DNA of 64,000 nt from Candidatus Helarchaeota archaeon. GTDB lineage: Archaea; Asgardarchaeota; Lokiarchaeia; Helarchaeales; HEL-GB-A. The notes under the pieces were generated by a model. The model ran no database searches and had not been told where the DNA came from. It was given only the letters and a program-made list of their open reading frames with translations. Positions 18,681-25,933 of this stretch are shown piece by piece. Each line of letters opens with the position of its first letter. The stretch's first letter is position 1. The stretch is taken from the NCBI GenBank assembly GCA_013375455.1, contig JABXJT010000023.1:1-64000 (forward strand), written 5' to 3'. Made by a program: the position numbers and the translations under genes.

Positions 18681-19652
18681 ATGAATGTATTAATAACAGG
18701 AATTACCGGTTTTGTCGGCTCGCATCTCGCGGATCTATATCTAGAAAAAGGATATAATGTGTTTGGAACTAAAAGATGGCGTTCGAGGTTGGATAACATT
18801 TCACATATTATTGATCAGATAAAATTGATAGAATGTGATATAACAGATGCTTATGCCATAGAAAAAGCAATTGAACAATCAGAACCAGATGTTATTCATC
18901 ATATGGCAGCTCAATCTTTCGTTCCTGCATCGTGGGCAAATCCAAAATCGACTCTAGATATAAATATCATGGGAACTTTAAATATTCTTGAAGGAACACG
19001 CAGAGCAAAATTAGATTCAATCGTTCAAATCTGCGGTTCGTCTGAAGAGTATGGAATGGTAAAACCAGATGAAATTCCGATAAAAGAAACTAATCCATTA
19101 CGACCTCTTTCACCGTATGGAGTCTCAAAAGTCACTACAGATTTACTTTCAATACAATATCATCAGAGTTATGGTCTAAAAGTCGTAGTTACGCGCGCTT
19201 TTAATCACACGGGTGCTCGCAGAGGTGAAGTTTTTGTTTGTAGCAATTTTGCCAAACAAATCGCGTTAATAGAAAAAGGAATTCAGAAAGTAATTAATCA
19301 TGGAAATTTAAAAGTGATTAGAGATTTTACAGATGTAAGAGATGTGGTCAGAGCATATTATTTAGCATCAAAGGATGATAAATGTGTGGGAAAGCAACTG
19401 AATATTTGCTCTGGAAAGGGTTATAAAATTTCAGAAGTTTTAAATATATTAAAAAGTTATGCAGAAGTTGAAATTAAGACCTCGTTTGATGAATCACGGA
19501 GTAGGCCAAGTGATGTCCCAATCTTAATTGGTAATTACGACCTGTTCAAGTCTATAACTGGTTGGAAACCAGAAATTCCAATAAAAGATACATTATCAGT
19601 TTTGCTAGATTATTGGAGAACCAATATAAAGATACTTTATCAGTTTTGCTAG
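18681..19652 (+). CDS. gmd: GDP-mannose 4,6-dehydratase-like extended SDR
   Basis: A 323-residue extended short-chain dehydrogenase. The NAD(P)-binding TGITGFVGSH is at residues 6-15; the active-site triad is S/E in CGSSEEYG plus YGVSK (Tyr and Lys, about residues 151-155), and TRAFNHTGARRGE is the GMD substrate segment. It would convert a GDP-hexose to its 4-keto-6-deoxy form. In a nonulosonic acid cluster it could equally be the LegB-type dehydratase acting on GDP-GlcNAc for legionaminic acid. The last seven codons (KILYQFC) come from a 44-bp tandem duplication; without it the protein would end LLDYWRTNI. No partner aminotransferase of the DegT class is present in the window. Confidence 0.82.
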   Translation: MNVLITGITGFVGSHLADLYLEKGYNVFGTKRWRSRLDNISHIIDQIKLIECDITDAYAIEKAIEQSEPDVIHHMAAQSFVPASWANPKSTLDINIMGTLNILEGTRRAKLDSIVQICGSSEEYGMVKPDEIPIKETNPLRPLSPYGVSKVTTDLLSIQYHQSYGLKVVVTRAFNHTGARRGEVFVCSNFAKQIALIEKGIQKVINHGNLKVIRDFTDVRDVVRAYYLASKDDKCVGKQLNICSGKGYKISEVLNILKSYAEVEIKTSFDESRSRPSDVPILIGNYDLFKSITGWKPEIPIKDTLSVLLDYWRTNIKILYQFC

Positions 19653-19671
19653 ATTATTGGAGAACCAATAT
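19584..19671 (+). repeat. Tandem duplication of 44 bp at the 3' end of the dehydratase gene
   Basis: Positions 19584-19627 and 19628-19671 are direct copies differing at one base (19592 A versus 19636 T). Since 44 is not a multiple of 3, the second copy is read in another frame and replaces the ancestral stop with a 7-residue tail. The original end (AAT ATT TAA) can be read just after the second copy. Confidence 0.9.
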
Positions 19672-20104
19672 TTAAAAACAATTTTTTTCAAAGAACCAAT
19701 TAAATTAGAATATATATTACAAAAGAAGGATTAAAAATAAGAGTATCGAAGGTAATAAGAAATTAATTTATTACCTTTTTTTGAATGCTATTTATTATGA
19801 GGATTTTTTTAAATAACTCTTTTAAAAATTCGAGGACTTCAGAAAGATTAAATTTGTTTTTGCCATTAAGGCGATCTATGCGCCCGCGCGCGGGCAGGGA
19901 ATCCGTTCATCGCAGCATTCGCACTTCACCGGATGGACTGGATATCGTCTTTTCATCATCGCAATTATTAGTCATTCGTAACTGCGTTTGATTAGAAGAT
20001 ATCCATCCTCAAAATTTTTAAATCTTGATGCAAAAATTAAATCGAAAATTGAAAATTTATCGAGAATTTGATGTATTCCTGTTATTTTAAGTGGTATTTT
20101 ATAA
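19653..20104. other. Non-coding or degenerate stretch
   Basis: About 450 bp with no protein I recognise. A frame from 19785 to 19991 is open for 68 codons but its composition (Arg/Ser-rich) is unlike the neighbours. The stretch 19870-19990 is much richer in GC than the rest of the window and may be foreign or left over from an element. The part after 20000 may be decayed upstream sequence of the glycosyltransferase remnant that follows. Confidence 0.4.
19882..19895. repeat. Perfect 14-bp GC-only palindrome
   Basis: The sequence gcccgcgcgcgggc reads the same on both strands. A run of 14 G/C bases with perfect symmetry is striking in this AT-rich window. It is not followed by a T tract, so a terminator is unlikely; a protein-binding site, an element end, or foreign DNA are possibilities. 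Confidence 0.7.
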
Positions 20105-20270
20105 AGGAGGTTATCAATAGATGTTCGATATTTTCTATTAACGGAGCCAACGAAAAGGGGAAAGTATTCAGCGATTAATTTAGCTCTAAAAAATTCAAAA
20201 AAGACTGATGTTTTAATTTTTTAAAGTGCGGATGTAATCTCAGGCTTTGGCGTTTATGTCGATCAGAGAC
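20105..20270 (+). pseudogene. Remnant of a family 2 glycosyltransferase
   Basis: Reading from 20105 (after a stop at 20102) gives a peptide containing LLTEPTKRGKYSAINLALKN, then a TAA at 20222-20224, then in the same frame SADVISGFGVYVDQ. This is the GT2 stretch that runs from the RxGKxxAIN segment to the first Asp of the donor site, interrupted by one stop, probably TCA to TAA. Neither the GT2 N-terminus nor the acceptor half is present. It is evidence that this island once carried another glycosyltransferase on the plus strand here. Confidence 0.65.
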
Positions 20271-20273
20271 CGA

Positions 20274-20519
20274 TTAAAATATATAATTAACGATATTATA
20301 AATAGTAATTAACCCGCCTGTCCCAATTAAATCGTAATGGCTATTTACATTTATTCTTTCTAGTACTTTAACGTTCGAGAGTCGTTCAGCGTTTATGTCC
20401 AGAACATCTACTTTATGAACTTCATTTAATAAAATTTGAGCAATATGACCTAAACCGATTGGAAAAAAGGAGGGCTTATGTCCAAGCCTGATTGGTGGAT
20501 TAATTAGCAGTATTTTCAT
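20274..20519 (-). pseudogene. Truncated copy of the radical SAM gene at 8859-10274 (N-terminus only)
   Basis: Eighty-one codons starting MKILLINPPIRLGHKPSFF match the first 74 residues of the intact gene at 8859-10274 almost word for word (DVLDINAERLSN, GTGGLIT). The match stops at GGLITIY, then seven unrelated codons and a stop follow. The radical SAM cysteines are absent. A 23-bp piece matching the next bases of the intact gene (9078-9100) lies about 70 bp away at 20591-20613 in the opposite orientation, so the copy was broken and partly inverted at this point. It cannot be functional. Confidence 0.8.
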
Positions 20520-20577
20520 TTTCCATTACCTTAAAGAAAATCCTAAAGCTCATTTTTTTAATTTACAGAACGTGCCC

Positions 20578-20733
20578 TTAAAGGGTCATTATATAAATAC
20601 TTGAAATGGTTAATTCCCCACCGGTGCATAGGATTAAATCAAATTTAGAATTTTGAATTTCTTGCATAATCTCAAAGGGAATTTCCTTTTCTCTGTCGGG
20701 AATATGAAAATCGCCAATCAGGAGCAGAATCAT
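20578..20733 (-). pseudogene. 5' stub of a second Vps29-like gene
   Basis: From the ATG at 20733 the frame reads MILLLIGDFHIPDREKEIPF and continues to LILCTGG, matching residues 1-39 of the intact Vps29-like protein at 15251-15820 with two changes. It then runs into 12 unrelated residues and stops at 20578. The later metal ligands (GNMD, HG, GHTH) are missing. It sits 24 bp upstream of the aminotransferase stop on the same strand, the same spacing seen in copy A. Confidence 0.85.
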
Positions 20734-21565
20734 AAAGAAACCCGAAGAGTAGAGAAATTATGAAGTTTGGGAAAATTCTTGTTCAATCGCAGCAACTCCT
20801 GAACCTGGTTTAAAATCGAACCCAAGTTTATTAAGCGCCGTTTCAAGGGCGCTAAAAGTCACTAGAATATCTTTCTCTTGGACCACGTTCATATGGGCAA
20901 TTCGAATAATATTACCCCTTAAGTTCCCTTGTCCACCTGCTATTAAAATTCCTAATTCTTTCATTGAATTAATAAGTTCTTTAGAATTAATTTTGGGCGG
21001 AACTTTAATTGAAGTCACCGTGTTTGAAGCGTATTCTTCTTCTGCGAATAATTGTAATCCCAAGGCTTTAGCTCCAACTCGAGTTGCTTTTGCCATTCGT
21101 CGATGACGTTTCATACGATTGTCGATTCCTTCCTCAAACATCATTTTAAGAGAGACGTTTTGGGCAATTATGAGAGGCACGGAAGGAGTAAATGGCGTAT
21201 CGCCTCTTTCTGCAAACCATTGTTTATAAAGAGGTAAATTAACATAATATGAATGAATACTTTCCCTTTCATTAATTATTTCCCACGCACGTGGTCCCAC
21301 CATAATAAATCCAAGTCCCGGGGGAATGCCCAAGCATTTTTGGCTTCCCGTTACTAGGATATCAAAATTCCATTTGTCAGGATAGACATAATCCCCACCT
21401 ACTGAAGTTACTCCATCCACGATTAGGATTTTTTCATAGTCTCTTACAACCTTACCGATCTTTTCGGCAGGATTAATTATACCAGTTGAAGTTTCATTAT
21501 GGCAGATGGTTACAAATTTTATGTCCTTATTCTTATCAAACATTTCAACTAAAGGCTCTTCTTTA
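20615..21565 (-). repeat. Duplicated block, copy B
   Basis: Counterpart of 15710-16654. Here the aminotransferase is complete and the Vps29-like gene is cut short, the reverse of copy A. The left edge is where the Vps29-like match ends and the inverted 23-bp radical SAM fragment begins. Confidence 0.8.
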
Positions 21566-21915
21566 AGTGCTTTACCCCATTCTATGTTCAGAACAATAGA
21601 ATCGCCCCCATACGCATTCGTGATGTCTTGCCATCGTTCTGAAAATTTTCCCTGAATGACGTTAAGTACCTTATCACCTGGTTGCACTAAATTGGCAATT
21701 GCTGAATCCATTGCAGATGTGCTTGACCCCGTAAAGATAAAGGCATCGTTTTTAGTGTCAATTAACTTTTTAAATAGCTCTAATGTTTCATTGTATAACT
21801 TTTTAAATTCTGGAGTACGATGCCCTATGAGAGGTCGAGCCATTGCAGCATATATTCTTGGATGTGTTTTCACGGGGCCCGGAATCATTAACAACATCGT
21901 ATCATTATCAATCAT
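20758..21915 (-). CDS. Class V aminotransferase (alanine-glyoxylate / serine-pyruvate type)
   Basis: A 385-residue PLP enzyme of fold type I. Typical segments are MLLMIPGPVKTHP, the GHR at residues 31-33, FTGSSTSAMD (61-70), VDGVTSVGGD with the PLP Asp at 168, and the Schiff-base lysine K193 in GSQKCLGIPPGLGF. The length fits alanine-glyoxylate/serine-pyruvate aminotransferases, which move an amino group between alanine or serine and glyoxylate or pyruvate. Some relatives act on (S)-ureidoglycine or phosphonates, so the exact substrates are open. It follows a stub of the Vps29-like gene and is the donor-like relative of the chimeric gene at 15845-17332. Confidence 0.87.
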   Translation of the reverse strand: MIDNDTMLLMIPGPVKTHPRIYAAMARPLIGHRTPEFKKLYNETLELFKKLIDTKNDAFIFTGSSTSAMDSAIANLVQPGDKVLNVIQGKFSERWQDITNAYGGDSIVLNIEWGKALKEEPLVEMFDKNKDIKFVTICHNETSTGIINPAEKIGKVVRDYEKILIVDGVTSVGGDYVYPDKWNFDILVTGSQKCLGIPPGLGFIMVGPRAWEIINERESIHSYYVNLPLYKQWFAERGDTPFTPSVPLIIAQNVSLKMMFEEGIDNRMKRHRRMAKATRVGAKALGLQLFAEEEYASNTVTSIKVPPKINSKELINSMKELGILIAGGQGNLRGNIIRIAHMNVVQEKDILVTFSALETALNKLGFDFKPGSGVAAIEQEFSQTS

Positions 21916-22014
21916 AGAAAAAACCTTCTGTATTTATCACAAAGGTTAATAACAAATGTTAAAAATATTTCTAATTGCCTTCAAAAAATGAGCAAATCTT
22001 AAAAAGGTATTTTC

Positions 22015-22815
22015 ATGCAAGAGCCGATCATCACTCTCCTAACAGATTTCGGCGAGAGAGATCCTTATGCAGGAGCTATGAAAGGAGTAATTCTATCCAT
22101 CTGTCCAAATGCAAAAATAATTGATTTATCGCATAATATTCAGAGGCATAATATTAATGAAGGGGCTTTTTTTCTATTTTCAGTTACAAAATACTATCCA
22201 AAAAATACAATTCATCTTGTGGTCATTGACCCAGGGGTTGGGTCTGAAAGAAAGTCTCTAATAATTCAAACTGAGAACTATTTTTTTATGGGTCCCGATA
22301 ATGGAGTGCTATCTTTAGCTGCAACGAATGATGCAGTCAAGAAAGTCATTGAAATAAACAATCCTGATTATTTTCTTACCCCTATTTCAGACACGTTCCA
22401 CGGACGAGATATTTTCGCACCCGTTGCAGCGCATCTCGCTAATAACGAGCCGCTTGAAAAATTCGGGCCCTCGAACCAAAACTGGATTCAAATTAAATTT
22501 CCTGAAGTTCAAATTAATGAAACAGAAATTCGTGCGGAAATCATCCACATCGATAGGTTTGGAAATTTAATAACAAATATTTCGCGAACACTTTTCCAGA
22601 AAACTCACGGACTCCAAAAAAAATCCATTGATCTAATTATAAATGCCCAGAAATTGAATATTCCATTATGTTCTTCTTATAATCAAGTAAAATTAGGAGA
22701 AATTTTAGGGATATTTGGTAGTACTGAGTTTCTAGAGATATCAAAGAATCAAGCCAGTGCAGCAGATGCCCTAAATTCACACGTACATGATAGGATTTTG
22801 GTTAAAATAAGTTAA
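22015..22815 (+). CDS. SAM hydroxide adenosyltransferase (DUF62 family)
   Basis: A 266-residue protein of the DUF62/duf-62 family, which hydrolyses S-adenosylmethionine to adenosine and methionine and is related to fluorinase and chlorinase. Family segments are ITLLTDFGERDPYAGAMKG (residues 5-23, with the conserved Asp), IIDLSHNI, VVIDPGVGSER, GPDNGVLS and FHGRDIFAPVAAHLA (about 125-140). The C-terminal domain (HIDRFGNLITNI) is also complete. The halogenases' halide-binding insertion is not apparent, which favours hydrolysis. An AAAGGT ribosome-binding site (22002-22007) lies 7 bases before the ATG. Its stop overlaps the convergent nadM by 4 bp. Confidence 0.88.
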   Translation: MQEPIITLLTDFGERDPYAGAMKGVILSICPNAKIIDLSHNIQRHNINEGAFFLFSVTKYYPKNTIHLVVIDPGVGSERKSLIIQTENYFFMGPDNGVLSLAATNDAVKKVIEINNPDYFLTPISDTFHGRDIFAPVAAHLANNEPLEKFGPSNQNWIQIKFPEVQINETEIRAEIIHIDRFGNLITNISRTLFQKTHGLQKKSIDLIINAQKLNIPLCSSYNQVKLGEILGIFGSTEFLEISKNQASAADALNSHVHDRILVKIS

Positions 22816-23339
22816 TGTTTCAATGTCGTATCAGTAATCTGTTGGATTCGTTCTAAACCAGAAATTTCTTTGATGACATTCGCAACACTTTTAGGTACGA
22901 GTTCTTCCCAGTTTTCGTTATTAAGGATTCTACTCCGAACTACAGTTGCGGTTAAAGTTTCTCGATTGTAAAGCTTATGAGATTTTACATTTATTTTACT
23001 CTCAACTAGTAATCGCTTGACAAGAGGATTATGTGTAAATGCAATATCGAAGGTAGGGACAGATGTTACTAAATGAGCCACCCATATACGGTTATCATTA
23101 GTATCCATTAATGGGATTATATAAAAGTGGTTTAAATCGAATCCTTTCTCAACAAGAGCTGCATGTACCATCATAATGCGCTCCCCCGCTGTAAATGGAT
23201 TGTTAAGTGAGTGACTATACTGAGCACTTCCAATTAAAATAATTAATTCATCGACTTCCTTAGAAATGAGTTCGATGCCTTTCAAATGGCCTAAGTGAAA
23301 AGGTTGAAATCGTCCAATCAAAAGACCTCTCTTAGCCAT
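22812..23339 (-). CDS. nadM: Nicotinamide-nucleotide adenylyltransferase, archaeal type
   Basis: A 175-residue NadM that joins NMN and ATP to make NAD. The nucleotidyltransferase signature GRFQPFHLGHL (residues 8-18) has the HxGH motif that contacts ATP phosphates. IGSAQYSHSLNNPFTAGER and the ISxxR-like region near the C-terminus (TATVVRSRI) complete the archaeal NadM pattern, and the length is normal. It is 14 bp downstream of ogt on the same strand and its stop overlaps the convergent SAM hydrolase gene by 4 bp. Confidence 0.92.
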   Translation of the reverse strand: MAKRGLLIGRFQPFHLGHLKGIELISKEVDELIILIGSAQYSHSLNNPFTAGERIMMVHAALVEKGFDLNHFYIIPLMDTNDNRIWVAHLVTSVPTFDIAFTHNPLVKRLLVESKINVKSHKLYNRETLTATVVRSRILNNENWEELVPKSVANVIKEISGLERIQQITDTTLKH

Positions 23340-23353
23340 CCCTTCTCAACTCG

Positions 23354-23692
23354 CTATTTTTTAAGGATTTTTTCATTAACTAAATATTTCTCGAGATTTA
23401 TTTTATTATTATGATTTATAATGATTTTTTCTTTTTTAAGAAGTTCGACCTTAGCTTCAGTTCCTTTTGCAAAACCCCCAACAAAACCATCACTTCTTAC
23501 AACGCGGTGGCAAGGAACTACTATTGGGAAGGGATTTTTGTTCAATGCATTCCCAACTGCACGCGATAAATGAAGATCCCCAAGTAATTTAGCCAATAAA
23601 CCATAAGTAGCGATTTTTCCTTTAGGAATTTTCTTTGTCAATTCTAAAACTTTTTTTTGGAAAGTAGTCAATTTAGAATCTTCGAGTGACAT
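23354..23692 (-). CDS. ogt: Methylated-DNA-protein cysteine methyltransferase (ATL/Ogt domain)
   Basis: A 112-residue DNA alkyltransferase domain that removes O6-alkyl groups from guanine by transfer to its own cysteine. The active-site PCHRV is at residues 60-64 (Cys61); the helix-turn-helix GKIATYGLLAKLLG (25-38) and the RAVGNALNKNP recognition/arginine-finger segment (45-54) precede it. The N-terminal domain of full Ogt is absent, as in many archaeal versions. It leads the short operon ogt-nadM and is divergent from rtcA. Confidence 0.88.
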   Translation of the reverse strand: MSLEDSKLTTFQKKVLELTKKIPKGKIATYGLLAKLLGDLHLSRAVGNALNKNPFPIVVPCHRVVRSDGFVGGFAKGTEAKVELLKKEKIIINHNNKINLEKYLVNEKILKK

Positions 23693-23719
23693 AGATAATC
23701 AAGCGGAAATAATATTAAA

Positions 23720-23730
23720 AAATATATAAA
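23720..23730 (+). promoter_or_regulatory. Probable TATA box of rtcA
   Basis: The run aaatatataaa lies about 20-26 bases before the rtcA ATG at 23746, which would put the transcription start at or beside the ATG and give a nearly leaderless message, common in archaea. It is inferred from position only. Confidence 0.4.
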
Positions 23731-23745
23731 GATAAGGGTTTTAAC

Positions 23746-24798
23746 ATGAATAGTGACTTCGTTAAAATTGATGGCTCGTTTGGCGAAGGTGGGGGATCTA
23801 TATTACGGCTCTCATGTGCATTATCAGTTTTAACTAAAAAGCCAGTGAGAATTTTTAATATTCGGAAAAATAGACCTAAACAAGGCTTACGAGCACAACA
23901 TCTGGCGGGATTGCAGGCACTTGCAGAAATTTCAAATGGGACTTTGGAGAATGGAAAAATAGGAGCTACGGAAATATTTTTTATCCCAGGTAATGTTAGC
24001 GGGGGTAGTTATAAAATACGAATTGGTACTGCAGGTAGTATAGGCTTGATTTTACAAATTCTCCAATTAGCCTGTATCCGCGTCACGGGTCCAATTGAAG
24101 TCCAGATTGAAGGAGGAGCAACCTTTGGCTTATGGGCTCCAACGCTCCCATTTTTGGAGCACGTTTTGATTCCCCAATTAAAAAGTATAGGTTATGAGAT
24201 AGAAGTTAAAGTGCTCAAACATGGGTTCTACCCAAAGGGAGGAGCAAGAGTTTCCTTCCAAATCAACCCAGTGGCTAGGTTACAACCCATAAAATTGGAA
24301 AACTTTGGAGAAATATCCGAAATTGGTGGAATATCAATCGCGAGTTTTCATTTAAAGAACAGAGATGTTGCAAAACGGCAATTAAAGGCAGCAAAAAATG
24401 TAATTCGTAAAAAATTAGGAATAAATCTATGGATTGATGAGGAATACGTGGAAGCACTTAACCCAGGTAGCGGAATTTGTCTTTGGTTGAAAACGAATTC
24501 TGGAGTGATTTTAGGTTCTGATATAATTGGAGAAAGAGGGAAACCTTCGGAAAAAATAGGTTCGGAATGTGCTAGATATCTTTGTGAAATTGTCCAAGCT
24601 AAAGCGACTGTTGATAAGTTTTTCTCAGACCAAATAATTCCCTTTATGGCACTTGCATCAGGGATGTCTGTTATTAAACCGAATGAACTTACAAATCACA
24701 CGAAAACGAACATTTGGCTAATCGAGAAATTTTTAGAGAAAGAGTTTGATGTAAGATCCATAGATTCACTATATGAAATTACAATCAAGAATAAATGA
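23746..24798 (+). CDS. rtcA: RNA 3'-terminal phosphate cyclase
   Basis: A 350-residue RtcA, which converts an RNA 3'-phosphate to the 2',3'-cyclic phosphate using ATP. Typical segments are IDGSFGEGGGSILR (residues 7-20), NIRKNRPKQGLRAQHL (38-53), IGTAGSIGLILQ and the C-terminal NHTKTNIWLIEKF with the conserved His of the adenylylation site. The length and domain order are those of the archaeal enzyme. It may serve RNA repair or tRNA end processing. It stands alone on the plus strand, 14 bp from the convergent longin-GTPase gene. Confidence 0.92.
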   Translation: MNSDFVKIDGSFGEGGGSILRLSCALSVLTKKPVRIFNIRKNRPKQGLRAQHLAGLQALAEISNGTLENGKIGATEIFFIPGNVSGGSYKIRIGTAGSIGLILQILQLACIRVTGPIEVQIEGGATFGLWAPTLPFLEHVLIPQLKSIGYEIEVKVLKHGFYPKGGARVSFQINPVARLQPIKLENFGEISEIGGISIASFHLKNRDVAKRQLKAAKNVIRKKLGINLWIDEEYVEALNPGSGICLWLKTNSGVILGSDIIGERGKPSEKIGSECARYLCEIVQAKATVDKFFSDQIIPFMALASGMSVIKPNELTNHTKTNIWLIEKFLEKEFDVRSIDSLYEITIKNK

Positions 24799-24811
24799 TT
24801 CGTAAGGAGAA

Positions 24812-25759
24812 TTAAGCTCCTTCAATGAGTTCTTCAACAAATATTTTTAACATATCATAATTTGCGGCGTCCGTTGCTACCATAGGAACGATGGGTAACT
24901 CATATACCTTTCGAATTGCTTCTACATCAACAGCGCCCGACGCATCTTGTTTGTTAGCAATTACTCCATAACGTGCATTTGGGAGGGTTGGCTTAATTAT
25001 ATCGTAGATTTTTCGGGTGGCCATCATATCTTTAAATTGAGAACTTGTAACAAAAAGAACGACATCTGTATTGCTCAAGAATTGAGTTTTGCCTGCTTCA
25101 ATCATATCGTTCGGCATTGTAATTAGTAATGCAGCATATTTATCAGAAATTGGTCCCTTCTTCATCATCATTTCGGACTCTTCCGTTTGAGGACCCGAAC
25201 CACTTGCTCCAGAGAATAATAACTTAAGAGTCGTGCGTTTTCCTGCGTTTTTCGCCCCAACAAATGCAATCTTGACCATTTCTTTCTGAGTGGCACTGGC
25301 AGGGGTTGTTTTTTCCGGAGCTGTGGGTACCGTGACTGGAGCCGCTTGCGGTGCAGTAGCCAGAACAATCTGATCCAAAGCTGATAGAGCCTTATCAACT
25401 TCAGTTTTGAACGGCTTAAAGAGCGAAGGATCATCTTTTCCTTCTTTTATAACATTAAAAAATTTCTGAGCAAAAGCAACTTTCATATTTTCAATGGCTT
25501 GAACGATTGGGACTGCATTATCATTTTTATCGGCACAAACTACAAAGAGTAAATCATCATAACCGCTATAAATAAATTGTATTTTCCCGATCAACTGATT
25601 TCCTGAGTCATAATCTTCTATTGAGGGAATAATAGAAATAAACTTTTTGATTAAAGGTGAATCATTGTCCAATTGACCAAATTTCTGATTGTAAATGGTC
25701 TTTCCCGTTGGCTGAAAATTTATTAATTCAGTTAAAACCAAAAAAAAACTCCAAATCAC
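24812..25759 (-). CDS. Longin-type domain fused to a degenerate small GTPase-like domain
   Basis: I choose the GTG at 25759 as start because GGAGTGA lies 7 bases before it and the protein then opens directly with a longin/roadblock strand (IWSFFLVLTELINFQPTGKTIYN); an upstream TTG at 25777 would add 6 residues. The 315-residue protein has this alpha/beta domain at 1-115, a Pro/Ala/Thr-rich linker at about 134-160, and a Ras/Arf-like fold from 162. The P-loop is GAKNAGKRT (168-176), with Arg where Ser/Thr normally binds Mg; the DxxG motif is missing, but NKQD is kept (269-272). Such fusions are typical of Asgard genomes. It lies downstream of the coiled-coil-roadblock gene on the same strand and may be a nucleotide-insensitive or nucleotide-holding scaffold. 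Confidence 0.78.
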   Translation of the reverse strand: MIWSFFLVLTELINFQPTGKTIYNQKFGQLDNDSPLIKKFISIIPSIEDYDSGNQLIGKIQFIYSGYDDLLFVVCADKNDNAVPIVQAIENMKVAFAQKFFNVIKEGKDDPSLFKPFKTEVDKALSALDQIVLATAPQAAPVTVPTAPEKTTPASATQKEMVKIAFVGAKNAGKRTTLKLLFSGASGSGPQTEESEMMMKKGPISDKYAALLITMPNDMIEAGKTQFLSNTDVVLFVTSSQFKDMMATRKIYDIIKPTLPNARYGVIANKQDASGAVDVEAIRKVYELPIVPMVATDAANYDMLKIFVEELIEGA

Positions 25760-25933
25760 GTGCTCACTCCATTGCAATATTTATTTATCTGCCTTTAGAT
25801 CATCTACAGAAACTTGTTTTAAAATCTTTAGGTAGGGGGGTTTTTTTTTCTGATTGAGTATAAACGAAATAAATCAATTTAATACAAAAAAATGACATAG
25901 AACGAAAAAAGAAGATAAAATTTCAGTCGAAAA

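Noticed and set aside
19882..19895. The GC palindrome as a transcription terminator or tRNA stem
   Set aside because: No T tract follows, no loop is possible in a perfect palindrome without spacer, and no tRNA-like arms surround it.
19785..19991. A 68-codon plus-strand frame over the GC-rich palindrome
   Set aside because: Arg/Ser-rich content unlike other proteins here, no ribosome-binding site, and no similarity that I recognise; treated as non-coding.
25840..25860. G6 followed by T9 near 25845 as a terminator
   Set aside because: The surrounding genes are on the minus strand, so a plus-strand T tract here would have no transcript to end; no hairpin precedes it.
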